Shown here one piece after another: positions 10,053 to 22,898 of a stretch of 64,000 nt of DNA. Source of the DNA: an uncultured Sphingomonas sp. GTDB lineage: Bacteria > Pseudomonadota > Alphaproteobacteria > Sphingomonadales > Sphingomonadaceae. How positions within the stretch are numbered: the stretch's first letter is position 1; every line of letters begins with the position of its first letter. The stretch covers positions 1-64,000 of the forward strand of contig NZ_CADCVZ010000005.1 of the NCBI RefSeq assembly GCF_902806265.1, given 5' to 3'. The position numbers and the translations under genes are program-made. The notes beneath the pieces were generated by a model. That model saw only the letters and a program-made list of their open reading frames with translations. It was not told the origin of the DNA and did not search any database.

Positions 10053-10053
10053 G

Positions 10054-11784
10054 TCAGCGCGTGGTGACGTAGCGGCCCGGCGCGTCCTCGATCGCAGGGA
10101 GCTTGCCTTTGCCGGGCACGCGCGCGGCGGTGGCGGGCACTTCGCCGGGCGCCTGAGCGCGGAGCCATTTGGCCCAGTCCGGCCACCAGCTGCCCTTGTG
10201 CTCGGTCGCGCCGGCGACGAACTCGTCCAGGCTCGTGACATCGCCCTCGTTGACCCAGTGCTGGTACTTGCCCGCGCTCGGCGGATTGACGACGCCGGCT
10301 ATGTGGCCCGAACCGGCGAGCACGAACCGCTTGGGCCCGCGGAAGTGGTGCATGATCTTCCACACGCTTTCGGGCGGGGCGATATGGTCCTCGCGGCCGG
10401 CCTGGATGTAGCAGGACGTCTCGACCTGGCTGAGGTCGATAGGCATGCCGTCAACCGTGATCCCGCCACATTCAGCCAGCTTGTTCCCCTTGTAGAGCGT
10501 GTCGAGATAGTCCTTGTGCCAGCCCGCCGGCAGGTTGGTGACGTCGCTGTTCCAGTGGAGCAGGTCGAACGGCGCGGGCTCCTCGCCGAGCAGGTAGTTG
10601 CCCACGACATAGTTCCACACGAGGTCGCGGCCGCGCAGCAGGTTGAAGGTCGCGGCCATGTAGCGCCCGTCGAGATAGCCCTTTTCGGCGGTGAGTTGGG
10701 TCAGCAGCCCCATGGTTTCGTCGCCCAGGAACAGCTTGAGGTCACCGGCCGCGGCGAAATCGACCTGCGCAGTGAAGAAAGTCGCGGACTTGACCTTGTC
10801 GGCCTCGCCCTTCGCCTGGAGGTAGGCCAGCGTCGCCGCCAGCGTGGTGCCAGCGACGCAATAGCCGATGGCATGGACACTCTCGACCTCCAGCAGGTCG
10901 CGCACCGTGTCGATCGCATCGACCTGCCCGCGCAGGACGTAATCGTCGAGGGTGACGTGCGCGAGGCTCTCGTCCGCCGACTTCCAGCTGACCATGAACA
11001 GGGTGATGCCCTGCTCGACGCACCAGCGGACGAAGCTTTTCTCGGGCGTCAGGTCGAGGATGTAGAAGCGGTTGATCCACGGCGGAAAGACGACCAGCGG
11101 CGTCTTCAGCACCTTATCGGTCGTCGGAGTGTACTGGATCAGCTGGTAGAGCGGCGTTTCCTTGACGACCTTGCCCGGTGTGGTGGCAAGGTGGGTGCCG
11201 ACCTCGAACGCGCCTTTCTTGGTTTGGGTCATCTGCCCGGCGCGGATATCGTCGAGCATGTGCCGGAGGCCGTTGAGCAGATTCTCGCCGCGGGTCTCGA
11301 CCGTGCGCTTGAGCACCTGCGGGTTGGTCAGCGCGAAGTTGGACGGGCTCAACGCATCGACGAACGCCTTGGTCGCGAAGCGCAGCCGCTGCCGCGCGGC
11401 CTCGTCGAGGCCCTCGACCTGCTCGATCCCTGTGAGCAGCTGATCGGAGATGGCGAGGTAGCTCTGGCGGATGGTGTCGAACAGCGGGTTCTCCCGCCAT
11501 TCGGGGGCGGCGAAACGCTTGTCCTTGGTCTCCGCAGCCTTCTGCGTCGCGGCGAGGAGGTTGCCCCAGGCCTCCAGCCCCTTGCTCCACGCCGCCGCGC
11601 CGGCGGTCAGCAGCGCCATGGCGTCCGGCGGTCCGGCTGGCTTCACGCCCGGCAGCGGCTCGCCCGCCTTGAGGCTTTCGGCCCAGGTCTCCATCAGCAT
11701 CTGCTGCGCGCGCCCCATCACGGACGTCCAATGCTGCCAATCCTCAAGCGTCGGCAGCGGCGGGAGAGTCGTTTCGGTAGCCAT
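10054..11784 (-). CDS. phaC: class I poly(R)-hydroxyalkanoic acid synthase
   Basis: VFPPWINRFYILDLTPEKSFVRWCVEQGITLFMVSWKSAD; GYCVAGTTLAATLAYL Cys lipase-box; SGHIAGVVNPPSAGKYQHW. Confidence 0.96.
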   Translation of the reverse strand: MATETTLPPLPTLEDWQHWTSVMGRAQQMLMETWAESLKAGEPLPGVKPAGPPDAMALLTAGAAAWSKGLEAWGNLLAATQKAAETKDKRFAAPEWRENPLFDTIRQSYLAISDQLLTGIEQVEGLDEAARQRLRFATKAFVDALSPSNFALTNPQVLKRTVETRGENLLNGLRHMLDDIRAGQMTQTKKGAFEVGTHLATTPGKVVKETPLYQLIQYTPTTDKVLKTPLVVFPPWINRFYILDLTPEKSFVRWCVEQGITLFMVSWKSADESLAHVTLDDYVLRGQVDAIDTVRDLLEVESVHAIGYCVAGTTLAATLAYLQAKGEADKVKSATFFTAQVDFAAAGDLKLFLGDETMGLLTQLTAEKGYLDGRYMAATFNLLRGRDLVWNYVVGNYLLGEEPAPFDLLHWNSDVTNLPAGWHKDYLDTLYKGNKLAECGGITVDGMPIDLSQVETSCYIQAGREDHIAPPESVWKIMHHFRGPKRFVLAGSGHIAGVVNPPSAGKYQHWVNEGDVTSLDEFVAGATEHKGSWWPDWAKWLRAQAPGEVPATAARVPGKGKLPAIEDAPGRYVTTR

Positions 11785-11866
11785 GGCGAGAGCATACGCC
11801 TGCGCCCGAGTGGCGTCACTCCCAAGCGGGCGTGACGGGAGCGGTCTGCGCTGCCATGAGTTCGCC

Positions 11867-12592
11867 ATGCCCGCTTGGCCCCCACGCTCGCTCCCGCGCC
11901 TGTACGTCCGGGCGGCGCTCAGCGAGGGCGCGGCGGTCCAGCTGGATGCGGCGCAGGCCAATTACCTCGGCAACGTGCTTCGGCTCGGAATCGACGCGGA
12001 GATGCTTCTGTTCGACGGCGCGTCGGGCGAATGGCTCGCCCGGATCGCGGACAGCGGCAGGAAGCGAATGACGCTCGTGGTCGAGCGCCGGACGCGACCG
12101 CTCGAGCAGGTGCCGGACCTCACGCTAGCCTTCGCACCGGTGAAGCGGGCCCAGGTCGACTGGCTGGTGGAAAAGGCGACGGAGCTGGGAGTTGCGCGGC
12201 TGCAGCCGGTCATCACGCAGCGCACGGTGGTCGAGCGGGTCAAGCTGGAGCGGCTGCAGGCCATCGCGATCGAGGCGGCGGAGCAGTGTGGACGCACCCT
12301 GCTGCCGGAGATCGCCGAGCCGGTGAGCTTGTCCTCCTTCCTATCTTCGCAGGAAGACGCCCTCTACTTCGCGGACGAGACCGGCGGCGAGCCGGTGCAA
12401 AGGGCGCTGCGACCTGGCCGAGCCACCATCCTGACCGGCCCCGAAGGCGGGTTCACCGACGACGAGCGAACCGCTGTTCGCGCCCGCCAAGCCGCCCACG
12501 CCATCTCGCTTGGCCCCCGCATCCTTCGCGCCGAGACCGCTGCGCTGGCCGCCGTCGCGGCCTATATGGCGCTTGCCGGAGACTGGCGCTAA
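11867..12592 (+). CDS. rsmE: 16S rRNA (uracil(1498)-N(3))-methyltransferase
   Basis: LPRLYVRAALSEGAAVQLDAAQANYLGNVLRL; TILTGPEGGFTDDE; SLGPRILRAETAALAAV. Confidence 0.94.
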   Translation: MPAWPPRSLPRLYVRAALSEGAAVQLDAAQANYLGNVLRLGIDAEMLLFDGASGEWLARIADSGRKRMTLVVERRTRPLEQVPDLTLAFAPVKRAQVDWLVEKATELGVARLQPVITQRTVVERVKLERLQAIAIEAAEQCGRTLLPEIAEPVSLSSFLSSQEDALYFADETGGEPVQRALRPGRATILTGPEGGFTDDERTAVRARQAAHAISLGPRILRAETAALAAVAAYMALAGDWR

Positions 12593-12602
12593 CGCGCCCG
12601 TA

Positions 12603-13969
12603 ATGACCACCCGGACCGACACCTCGCCCAGCCCGCTCGTCGAGAGCCGCGACGACCTGCTGTCCGTGTTTGCGGGGGGCGAGAAGCCGCCAGCGCAATG
12701 GCGCATCGGCACCGAGCACGAGAAATTCGTCTATCGCGTCGCCGACCATCGCGCGCCGAGCTGGGACGAGCCCGGCGGCATCCGCGACCTGCTGCTCGGG
12801 CTCACCGAGTTCGGCTGGCGGCCGGTCGAGGAAGGCGGCAAGGTCATCGCCCTGGCCGGTGAGGACGGCACCATCAGCCTGGAGCCCGCCGGGCAGTTCG
12901 AGCTGTCCGGCGCCCCGCTCGAGAACCTGCACGAGACCTGTGCCGAGGCAGCGCGGCACCTTAAGCAGTGCGAGGCGGTCGGCGACCGCCTGGGGCTCGG
13001 TTTCCTGGGGCTCGGCATGTGGCCGGACAAGGCGCGGGCCGACCTGCCGATCATGCCCAAGGGCCGGTACAGGATCATGCTCGACCACATGCCGCGCGTG
13101 GGCACGCTGGGCCTCGACATGATGCTTCGCACCTGTACCATCCAGGTTAATCTCGACTATCAGTCCGAAGCCGACCTGGTGAAGAAGTTCCGCGTCGGCC
13201 TGGCCTTGCAGCCGGTCGCCACTGCCCTGTTCGCCAACTCGCCGCTGACCGAGGGCAGGCCCAACGGCTACAAGAGCTTCCGCAGCCATATCTGGGAGGA
13301 CACCGACCCGCATCGCACCGGCATGCTGCCCTTCGTGTTCGACGACGGGTTCGGCTATGAACGCTACTGCGACTATGCGCTGGACGTGCCGATGTACTTC
13401 GTCTTCCGCGACGGTCGGTACATCGACTGCGCGGGCGAGAGCTTCCGCGCCTTCTTGAATGGTAAGCTGCCGCAGCTGCCCGGCGAGCGGCCGCGGGTCA
13501 GCGACTGGGTCGATCATCTCTCGACCGCCTTCCCCGAGGTGCGGCTGAAAAGCTTCTTGGAGATGCGGGGCGCGGACGGCGGGCGCTGGGGCCGGATCTG
13601 CGCGCTGCCGGCGCTGTGGGTGGGGCTGTTGTATGATGATGCTGCGCTGAATGCGGCGTGGGACCTGTGCAAGAGCTGGACCATCGAAGAGCGCGAGCGG
13701 CTACGCCACGACGTGCCGCGCCTCGCGCTTGAGGCGGCGGTGCCGGGCGGCGGGACCGTGCGGGAATTGGCCGACCGGGTGCTGGAGATCGCGGCGATCG
13801 GGCTGACCGCGCGGGCACGGCTGAACGCCGCTGGCGACAATGAGGGCGGGTTCCTCGACCCTCTGCGGGAAGTGGTCTCCACAGGGATAACGCCGGCCGA
13901 TCGCCTGCTCCAACGATACCATGGCGACTGGAGCTGTGACGTTGATCGCGTTTACGAGGAGCTTAGCTT

Positions 13970-13973
<4 letters not shown>
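12603..13973 (+). CDS. gshA: glutamate--cysteine ligase (plant/alphaproteobacterial type)
   Basis: RIGTEHEKFVYRV; GRYRIMLDHMPRVGTLGLDMMLRTCTIQVNLDYQSEADLVKKFRV; EMRGADGGRWGRICALPALWVGLLYD. Confidence 0.95.
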
Positions 13974-17080
<3,107 letters not shown>

Positions 17081-17148
17081 CCGCCCCGGCGAGTTCCGGC
17101 TCCAGCGGCCATCGACGTCAGGGCTGGGCCCCGGCGCTCGCCGGAATT

Positions 17149-19662
17149 CTAGAGGTCCGGTAGCGCCTGCTTGGCCCGTCCCCAGCCCTTGAGCAGGTCG
17201 CTTTCCGCCCGTTCGATCAGCGTGTCGGCGTCGCGGATGGTGTAGATGTTGGCTCCAGCGAGCCCGTCCAGCTCCTCCCAGGCCACCGGCGCAGACACCG
17301 GCGCACCTTCGCGGGCGCGGGCGGAATAGGGCATCACCGCCGTCGCGCCGCGCTGGTTGCGCAGCCAATCGAGGAAGATGCGGCCCTTGCGCTGGACCTT
17401 GCGGATATTGGCGGTGAACATCTCGGGCTCGGCTTCCGCGATCGCGCGGGTGAAGCGCTCGGCGAAGCTCTTCACTGTTGGCCAGTCGCGGGTCTGATCG
17501 AGCGGCGCCACCACATGGATGCCCTTCCCCCCGCTCAGCAGCGGGAAGGTAGTGAGGCCGAGATCGCCGAGCAGCGCACGCAGCCGCACCGCCGCTTCCT
17601 TCACCTTGTCGAAGTCGAGGCCCACGTCGGGGTCGAGGTCGAACACCAAGCGGTCGGGCATCTCCAGCGGGTCGATGCGGCTGCCCCAACCGTGGAACTC
17701 GATCGTGTTCATCTGCACGCATTCGAGCGCGCCGATCGCCTCCTCGACATAGAGGTAGTCCTGCACCTCGCCGTCGTTCTCCGTAACGGGCACATGCAGC
17801 ACGTGCGCACCCATGGTGCCGCTGTCGTGCTTCTGGAAGAAGCAGTGCTTGGAGCGGCCCTGGGGACAGCGGATCAGGGTCATCGGCCGCCGCGCGAGGT
17901 CGATCATTAGCAGGGGCGCAACCGCGGCGTAGTAGTTGGCGAGGTCGCCCTTGGTGAGCTCGTCCTCGGGGAACACCACTCGCTCGGGGCTGGTCAGGCG
18001 CAGGCCGAGGCTCTCCGCCGTCGCGCGCTCGCCCGTCTTCTCGGAGGCCTTGAGCCGCTTTGGCTGCTCGCGGACGACCTCCTTCGCCATCTTGTCCTCG
18101 CGCAGTGCGATAAAGCTGGCATGGCGCAGCACGCCTTGCTCGGTGAACTCGGCAAAGGCGACCTCGCACACCAGCTTCGGCTCGGTCCATGTTGTATCAC
18201 GCCGGGCGGTCCGTGGCACGTCCAGCGCCGGCGCATCCAGCGCGAGCGGCCTCATCCGCTCGGACAGCTCCTCGATCTTCTTCGTATCGAATCCCGTGCC
18301 GACCTTGCCGGCGTAGCGGAGCTGACCGTCTTCGCGCACCGCCAAGTGGAGCGAACGGAAGCCGCGGCGCTTTTCGCTCGCCTGCCAGCCGACGATCACG
18401 AATTCCTGGCGCTGGATGCACTTGATCTTGAGCCAGTTGCGCGAGCGGGTGCCGCGGTAAGCGGCATCCGCACGCTTGGAGATGAGCCCCTCGCCGCCTT
18501 CCTTGCAGATCGCCTCGAACAGCTTCTCGCCGCGACCTACGACATGGTCGCCGTAGATGATCGAGGGCGGCGCGGTCTTGAGCAGCGCCGCCAACCGCCC
18601 CTTGCGCTCCAGGTTGGGCAGGCCGGTGATGTCCTCGCCTTGGTCAACCAGCAGGTCGAAGGCGTAGAAGGCGAGCTCCGGCCGGTTCTTGCCCGCCGCT
18701 GACGGTCCGCCCTTCAGCGTCGCCTGCATCAGCCCAAAGTCGGGCTTGCCGTCCTTGTTCAGCGCCACCGCTTCCCCGTCGAACAGGCAGCCGGCCGGCA
18801 GCTTGGCCGCGGCCTTGGTCAGGGGCGCGAAGAAGTCGCTCCAGTCCTTGCCGCCCCGCGTCCAGGCCAGCACCGAGCTGTCGCCTACCGCCAGCAAGAG
18901 CCGGTAGCCGTCGTATTTATATTCGTGCAGCCACTGGTTGCCGGCAGGCACCTCGTCCACCAACGTCGCCAGTTGCGGCTCCCGGAAATCGGGCGGCGCT
19001 ACCCCGACCTTGCGCTTGGTTCGGCCGCCCTTCTTGCCGCCGCGATTGCTCTCCCACACGTCCTCGCCCGCGGCGATCTCGGCCATTGTGCGCTTTGTCG
19101 TGACGCTCACCAGGCACTCGTCGACCAGCGCGTCGCCGGCGTCCGCCTTGGCGTGCTCGTCGGTGACCTTCTTGAGCATCCACGCCTCGCCCTTGTCGCC
19201 GGGCTTGGGCCTCAGGCGAAACATGACCCACTCACCGTGCATCCGCTCGCCTTCGAGCGTGAAGTGGAGGTGGCCTTCCTCCAGCGTCAGCCTCGGATCC
19301 TTGTCCGGGTGCGGTACCCAGCGGCCGCGGTCCCACAGCATCACTGTGCCGCCTCCATATTCGCCCTTGGGGATCACGCCCTCGAAGGTGCCGTAATCGA
19401 CCGGATGGTCTTCCGTCCGCATGGCCAGGCGATTGGTGGCCGGGTCGAGGCTCGGCCCGCGCGGCACGGCCCAGCTCTTGAGCACGCCGTCCAGTTCCAG
19501 CCGGAAGTCCCAGTGGAGGCGGGTGGCGTCGTGCTTCTGGACGACGAAGCTGTCGCCGCTGCCCTTGAGCTTGCGCCCTTTCGGCTCGCCCGTTTTCGAG
19601 AAGTCGCGCTTGGCGTTGTAGCTCTCGATGTCGAGACCCTTCGGCCGGGCCGCGCGCGCCAT
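17149..19662 (-). CDS. ligD: ATP-dependent DNA ligase D (phosphoesterase-ligase-polymerase order)
   Basis: PE domain QKHDATRLHWDFRLELDGVLKSWAVPRGPS; ligase KYDGYR; polymerase FLDWLRNQRGATAVMPYSARAREGAPVSAPVAWEEL. Confidence 0.97.
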   Translation of the reverse strand: MARAARPKGLDIESYNAKRDFSKTGEPKGRKLKGSGDSFVVQKHDATRLHWDFRLELDGVLKSWAVPRGPSLDPATNRLAMRTEDHPVDYGTFEGVIPKGEYGGGTVMLWDRGRWVPHPDKDPRLTLEEGHLHFTLEGERMHGEWVMFRLRPKPGDKGEAWMLKKVTDEHAKADAGDALVDECLVSVTTKRTMAEIAAGEDVWESNRGGKKGGRTKRKVGVAPPDFREPQLATLVDEVPAGNQWLHEYKYDGYRLLLAVGDSSVLAWTRGGKDWSDFFAPLTKAAAKLPAGCLFDGEAVALNKDGKPDFGLMQATLKGGPSAAGKNRPELAFYAFDLLVDQGEDITGLPNLERKGRLAALLKTAPPSIIYGDHVVGRGEKLFEAICKEGGEGLISKRADAAYRGTRSRNWLKIKCIQRQEFVIVGWQASEKRRGFRSLHLAVREDGQLRYAGKVGTGFDTKKIEELSERMRPLALDAPALDVPRTARRDTTWTEPKLVCEVAFAEFTEQGVLRHASFIALREDKMAKEVVREQPKRLKASEKTGERATAESLGLRLTSPERVVFPEDELTKGDLANYYAAVAPLLMIDLARRPMTLIRCPQGRSKHCFFQKHDSGTMGAHVLHVPVTENDGEVQDYLYVEEAIGALECVQMNTIEFHGWGSRIDPLEMPDRLVFDLDPDVGLDFDKVKEAAVRLRALLGDLGLTTFPLLSGGKGIHVVAPLDQTRDWPTVKSFAERFTRAIAEAEPEMFTANIRKVQRKGRIFLDWLRNQRGATAVMPYSARAREGAPVSAPVAWEELDGLAGANIYTIRDADTLIERAESDLLKGWGRAKQALPDL

Positions 19663-19665
19663 GCG

Positions 19666-20598
19666 TCAGGCCCGCTTCCGCCCGCCGGCCGCGACCTTCT
19701 TCGCGGGCGCGGGCGCAGCCTCCTTCTTGGGCGCGGCCGGCTTTCTCGCCGCAGGCGCTTTCTTCGGCGCTGCCTTCTTCTCCGGCCCGGGTGCATTGTC
19801 GTTGCGGGCGTCGTCGCCCAGGCTCTTCTTGAGCGCGGCCATCAGGTCGATGACGTTGCTGCCCTTCTTGGGTGCATCGTCGTCCGGATCCTGGATGATC
19901 ACCTCACCCTTGCGCTTGCGCTTCTCCTCGATCAGGCCCTTCAATGCATCGACGTAGCGGTTGTGGAACTCGCCCGGCTCGAACTTGCCGGTCTTCTTCT
20001 CGATCAGCGTGGAGGCGAGGTCGAGCAGGTCAGGATCGGGCTTGGCGTCCTCGATCTCACGGAAGTAGCTCGACGCCTTGTTGACCTCGTCGGCGTAGCG
20101 CAGCGTTTCCAGCAGCATGCCGCGGCCGCAGGGTTTCAGCGCCACCACATATTCCTGCCCGCGCATCGCGAGCTGGCCCACGCCGACTTTCTTGCCCCCA
20201 CGGAGCGCGTCGCGCAGCACGATGTATGCTTCCTCGGCGAGGTCGTCGGCGGGCACCACGAAATAGGGCTTGTCGTAGTAGATGGCGTCGATCTCGTTGG
20301 TGTCGACGAACTGCACCAGGTCCAGCGTCTTGCGGCTCTCCAGCTTGACGCTCTCGATCTCCTCCGGCTCGAGCAGGACGTACTCCCCCTTGCTCACCTC
20401 ATAGCCCTTGACGATGTCGTCCGTGTTCACCGGCCCGACACCGGGCACCACCTTCTCATACTTGATGCGCTTGCCGGTTGGCTCGTGCACCTGATGGAAG
20501 GAGATGGCCGCGCCCGACTTGGCGGCCGAATAGATCTCGACGGGGATCGAGACCAGCGCCAGCCTGATCTGCCCGCGCCACGCCGGCCGTGCCGCCAT
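19666..20598 (-). CDS. ku: non-homologous end joining protein Ku
   Basis: MAARPAWRGQIRLALVSIPVEIYSAAKSGAAISFHQVHEPTGKRIKYEKVVPG; Lys/Ala-rich C-terminal tail. Confidence 0.96.
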   Translation of the reverse strand: MAARPAWRGQIRLALVSIPVEIYSAAKSGAAISFHQVHEPTGKRIKYEKVVPGVGPVNTDDIVKGYEVSKGEYVLLEPEEIESVKLESRKTLDLVQFVDTNEIDAIYYDKPYFVVPADDLAEEAYIVLRDALRGGKKVGVGQLAMRGQEYVVALKPCGRGMLLETLRYADEVNKASSYFREIEDAKPDPDLLDLASTLIEKKTGKFEPGEFHNRYVDALKGLIEEKRKRKGEVIIQDPDDDAPKKGSNVIDLMAALKKSLGDDARNDNAPGPEKKAAPKKAPAARKPAAPKKEAAPAPAKKVAAGGRKRA

Positions 20599-20754
20599 CT
20601 CACCGCTCCTGCTCGTTTCGTTGTTGATCCGATTCAATAGCTGGCAGCCGGAGTCGTTCCGCCGCCGTTTGCAGCCAATGTGCCGTCGGTTCGTCGCAAG
20701 CGCGCGGCCGACCACTTGAAAGGAGGCCGCGGCCCGCAACACATTAGCCTTGTT

Positions 20755-21486
20755 ATGATGCGCACCCTTGCCCTTCATGCCGTTACCTACGCCGTCCGCT
20801 CGCGTGGGCAACTGCCCGGGCTGGGCGGCTTCGGCGCCGACCTGTACCGCCGCGCGGCGAGCCTGCTCGCGCGGCTGGCGGTCGGCGGCATGGTTGCGGT
20901 GGTTGCCGCTATTCTGCTCGGCGCAGTGGCGACGAGCGGCGGGCTCGTGCAGTTGCTGGTGACGTCGTTGGCGGCCGTTGCCCTGTGGCTTCCCGCCTTC
21001 TTCCTGGTCTCGCGGATCGCCGAGTGGCGGCGCGGGCGCCGGCGCCGGGCCGCCTTGCGCAGGCCGTTCGAGCAAGCTGTGGCTGGCGGTCGAACCCCGG
21101 AGCCGGCCCGCCTCGATGCCGCATGGAGCGGCCTGGCGCAGGTCGCCGGCACCCGCGCGCCCGAAGTACGCAGGCTCGAACAACAGCTGGCCTCCGTTTG
21201 GCGGGCCCTTCCCGCTCAGTCGCTCGATCCGCAGGTGCATGAGCTGCAGCTGCTGATCGGCAAGCGCATCCCCGAGCTTATCGACACGCAGCTCACCTGC
21301 CTTCCGCTGCGCCGGTTCGAACGCGGTGCGGCGGTCGACGAGCTGCTGCACCTCCTGGCTGACTTCACCGCCGACAGCGTCGAGCGCTACGACCGGCTGG
21401 CGGGCTCCGGGCGCGAGCAGCATCAAGTGCTGCGGCGGCGGATCGAGGGCCACCTCGACCGGGACGGGTTCAAGCCGCTCAGCTGA
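20755..21486 (+). CDS. hypothetical protein with two TM helices and helical C-terminal region
   Basis: Complete ORF, ATGATG start after an intergenic region; hydrophobic segments GGMVAVVAAILLGAVA and LVTSLAAVALWLPAFFLVS. Confidence 0.65.
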   Translation: MMRTLALHAVTYAVRSRGQLPGLGGFGADLYRRAASLLARLAVGGMVAVVAAILLGAVATSGGLVQLLVTSLAAVALWLPAFFLVSRIAEWRRGRRRRAALRRPFEQAVAGGRTPEPARLDAAWSGLAQVAGTRAPEVRRLEQQLASVWRALPAQSLDPQVHELQLLIGKRIPELIDTQLTCLPLRRFERGAAVDELLHLLADFTADSVERYDRLAGSGREQHQVLRRRIEGHLDRDGFKPLS

Positions 21487-21546
21487 CGGTCTCGCCCACG
21501 CAAGCGGTTGACCCGTCGCCCGCCGCCATGGCAAGCGGTCGGGCAC

Positions 21547-21620
21547 GCGGGTGTAGCTCAATGGTAGAGCAGAAGCCTTCCAAGCTTACGACGAGGGTTC
21601 GATTCCCTTCACCCGCTCCA
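21547..21620 (+). tRNA. tRNA-Gly(TCC)
   Basis: GCGGGTG...CACCCGC acceptor, CTTCCAA anticodon loop, GGTTCGATTCC T-arm, encoded CCA. Confidence 0.95.
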
Positions 21621-21649
21621 TCTGCCGCCTGACGGCGGAAGATGGAGCG
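21614..21649 (+). repeat. inverted duplication of the tRNA-Gly 3' end forming a 36-nt hairpin
   Basis: CGCTCCATCT-G-CCGCC-TGAC-GGCGG-A-AGATGGAGCG: 15 paired bases per arm with one G/A mismatch. Confidence 0.8.
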
Positions 21650-21784
21650 CGCCGGGTCAAGCGACATGCCGGAGGCATGTCGCCCGGCGGGGATCGGCAC
21701 GCGCCTTGGCCTTCGTCCCGGCCGCCCAAGGCTTCGGCGTTGACACGCCTCTCCCCCGCCGCCATTTGGCGCGCCTCACCTCGT

Positions 21785-21870
21785 GGAGAGGTGGCCGAGT
21801 GGTTAAAGGCAGCAGACTGTAAATCTGCCCGCGCAAGCGTACGCTGGTTCGAATCCAGCCCTCTCCACCA
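21785..21870 (+). tRNA. tRNA-Tyr(GTA)
   Basis: GGAGAGGTGGCCGAGTGG...GACTGTAAATC...GGTTCGAATCCAGCCCTCTCCACCA with long variable arm. Confidence 0.96.
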
Positions 21871-21923
21871 CAGCCCCGAGCGGCTGCCGGGCGTTGACGA
21901 ACTGATCGCTGCGGAGGTGCCTC

Positions 21924-22775
21924 ATGGACAAGATGCCTGCCCTGTTCATCGGTCATGGAAGTCCGATGAACACGCTCGAGCGAAATGGCTTTACCGACGC
22001 GTGGCGGGCGTTCGGACAGCATCTGCCGAGGCCCCGGGCGTTGCTGGTGATCTCGGCGCATTGGTTCTTCGGTGCGACCGCCGTCACCGCCATGCCCGCA
22101 CCCCGGACCATTCACGATTTTTATGGTTTCCCGCCGCAGCTGTTCGAGTTCGACTACCCGGCCCGTGGTGATCCGGAGCTGGCTGAGGAAGTCGCGGAGG
22201 TGGTCAAGCCCGAGTGGGTGGGCCTTGACCGCGACCAATGGGGATTGGACCACGGCACCTGGTCGGTGCTCGCACATATGTACCCCGAGGCAGACGTGCC
22301 GGTGGTGCAGCTGTCCATCAACGCCTTGCGCCCGCTCGACTATCATCTCGCCTTGGCCGCCCGCCTGGCACCCTTGCGCGAGCGGGGCATCCTGGTGGTC
22401 GCCAGCGGCAACGTGGTTCACAACCTCCGGCGGCTGCAATGGGATCAGCGCGACCTAGCGTACGACTGGGCCGAGCGGTTCGACGACGCAGCGATCGAGC
22501 AGCTCGCTCGCGAGCCGGGCGACGTTCTGCGCCTGCGGGAGCATGAGGATTACGACCTGGCGGTGCCCACGCCCGACCATTTCATCCCGCTGCTCTACGC
22601 CGCCGGCCTGGCCTCGGCGGCCGGGGCGCCGCTGGAGCCGCTGGTGCGCGGCTATGCGATGGGATCGGTCTCGATGACCTGCTACGGCCTCGGCGCGGAG
22701 CTCGCAGTGCGCAAGGACGCAACCTGCGCCGCCCCGCTGCCAGCGGGCGTGCCGCCGGACCAAACCAACATGTGA
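21924..22775 (+). CDS. ygiD: 4,5-DOPA dioxygenase extradiol-like protein (YgiD family)
   Basis: PALFIGHGSPMNTLERNGFTDAWRAFGQ; LVISAHWFF; GLDHGTWSVLAHMYPEADVPVVQLSI; ASGNVVHNLR. Confidence 0.93.
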   Translation: MDKMPALFIGHGSPMNTLERNGFTDAWRAFGQHLPRPRALLVISAHWFFGATAVTAMPAPRTIHDFYGFPPQLFEFDYPARGDPELAEEVAEVVKPEWVGLDRDQWGLDHGTWSVLAHMYPEADVPVVQLSINALRPLDYHLALAARLAPLRERGILVVASGNVVHNLRRLQWDQRDLAYDWAERFDDAAIEQLAREPGDVLRLREHEDYDLAVPTPDHFIPLLYAAGLASAAGAPLEPLVRGYAMGSVSMTCYGLGAELAVRKDATCAAPLPAGVPPDQTNM

Positions 22776-22898
22776 CGGGCACCCTGGAACCGCGGTCCGG
22801 GACTAAGCGCTTCGTGCCGGCGCGAAGTTACGGGAGCACTCCGCCAGGATTGCGGCTATGCAGGAGCGGCTTGGCGTCAAACGGGGGAGAGAGGCCGC

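Noticed and set aside
9075-10241. 388-aa minus-strand ORF
   Set aside because: Antisense shadow of rarD; Gln/Arg-rich noise.
10198-11835. 545-aa plus-strand ORF
   Set aside because: Antisense shadow of phaC; no recognisable domain.
17086-17144. Possible third REP-like element between pip and ligD (CCGGCGAG...CTCGCCGG)
   Set aside because: Only 8 bp of pairing and no GTCATCCC/GGGATGAC termini; more likely a bidirectional terminator-type hairpin.
18925-20640. 571-aa plus-strand ORF
   Set aside because: Antisense to ligD and ku, with Leu/Arg/His-biased composition typical of mirror frames.
21677-22439. ORFs over the tRNA-Tyr region on both strands
   Set aside because: They read through tRNA-Tyr and the out-of-frame or antisense ygiD gene.
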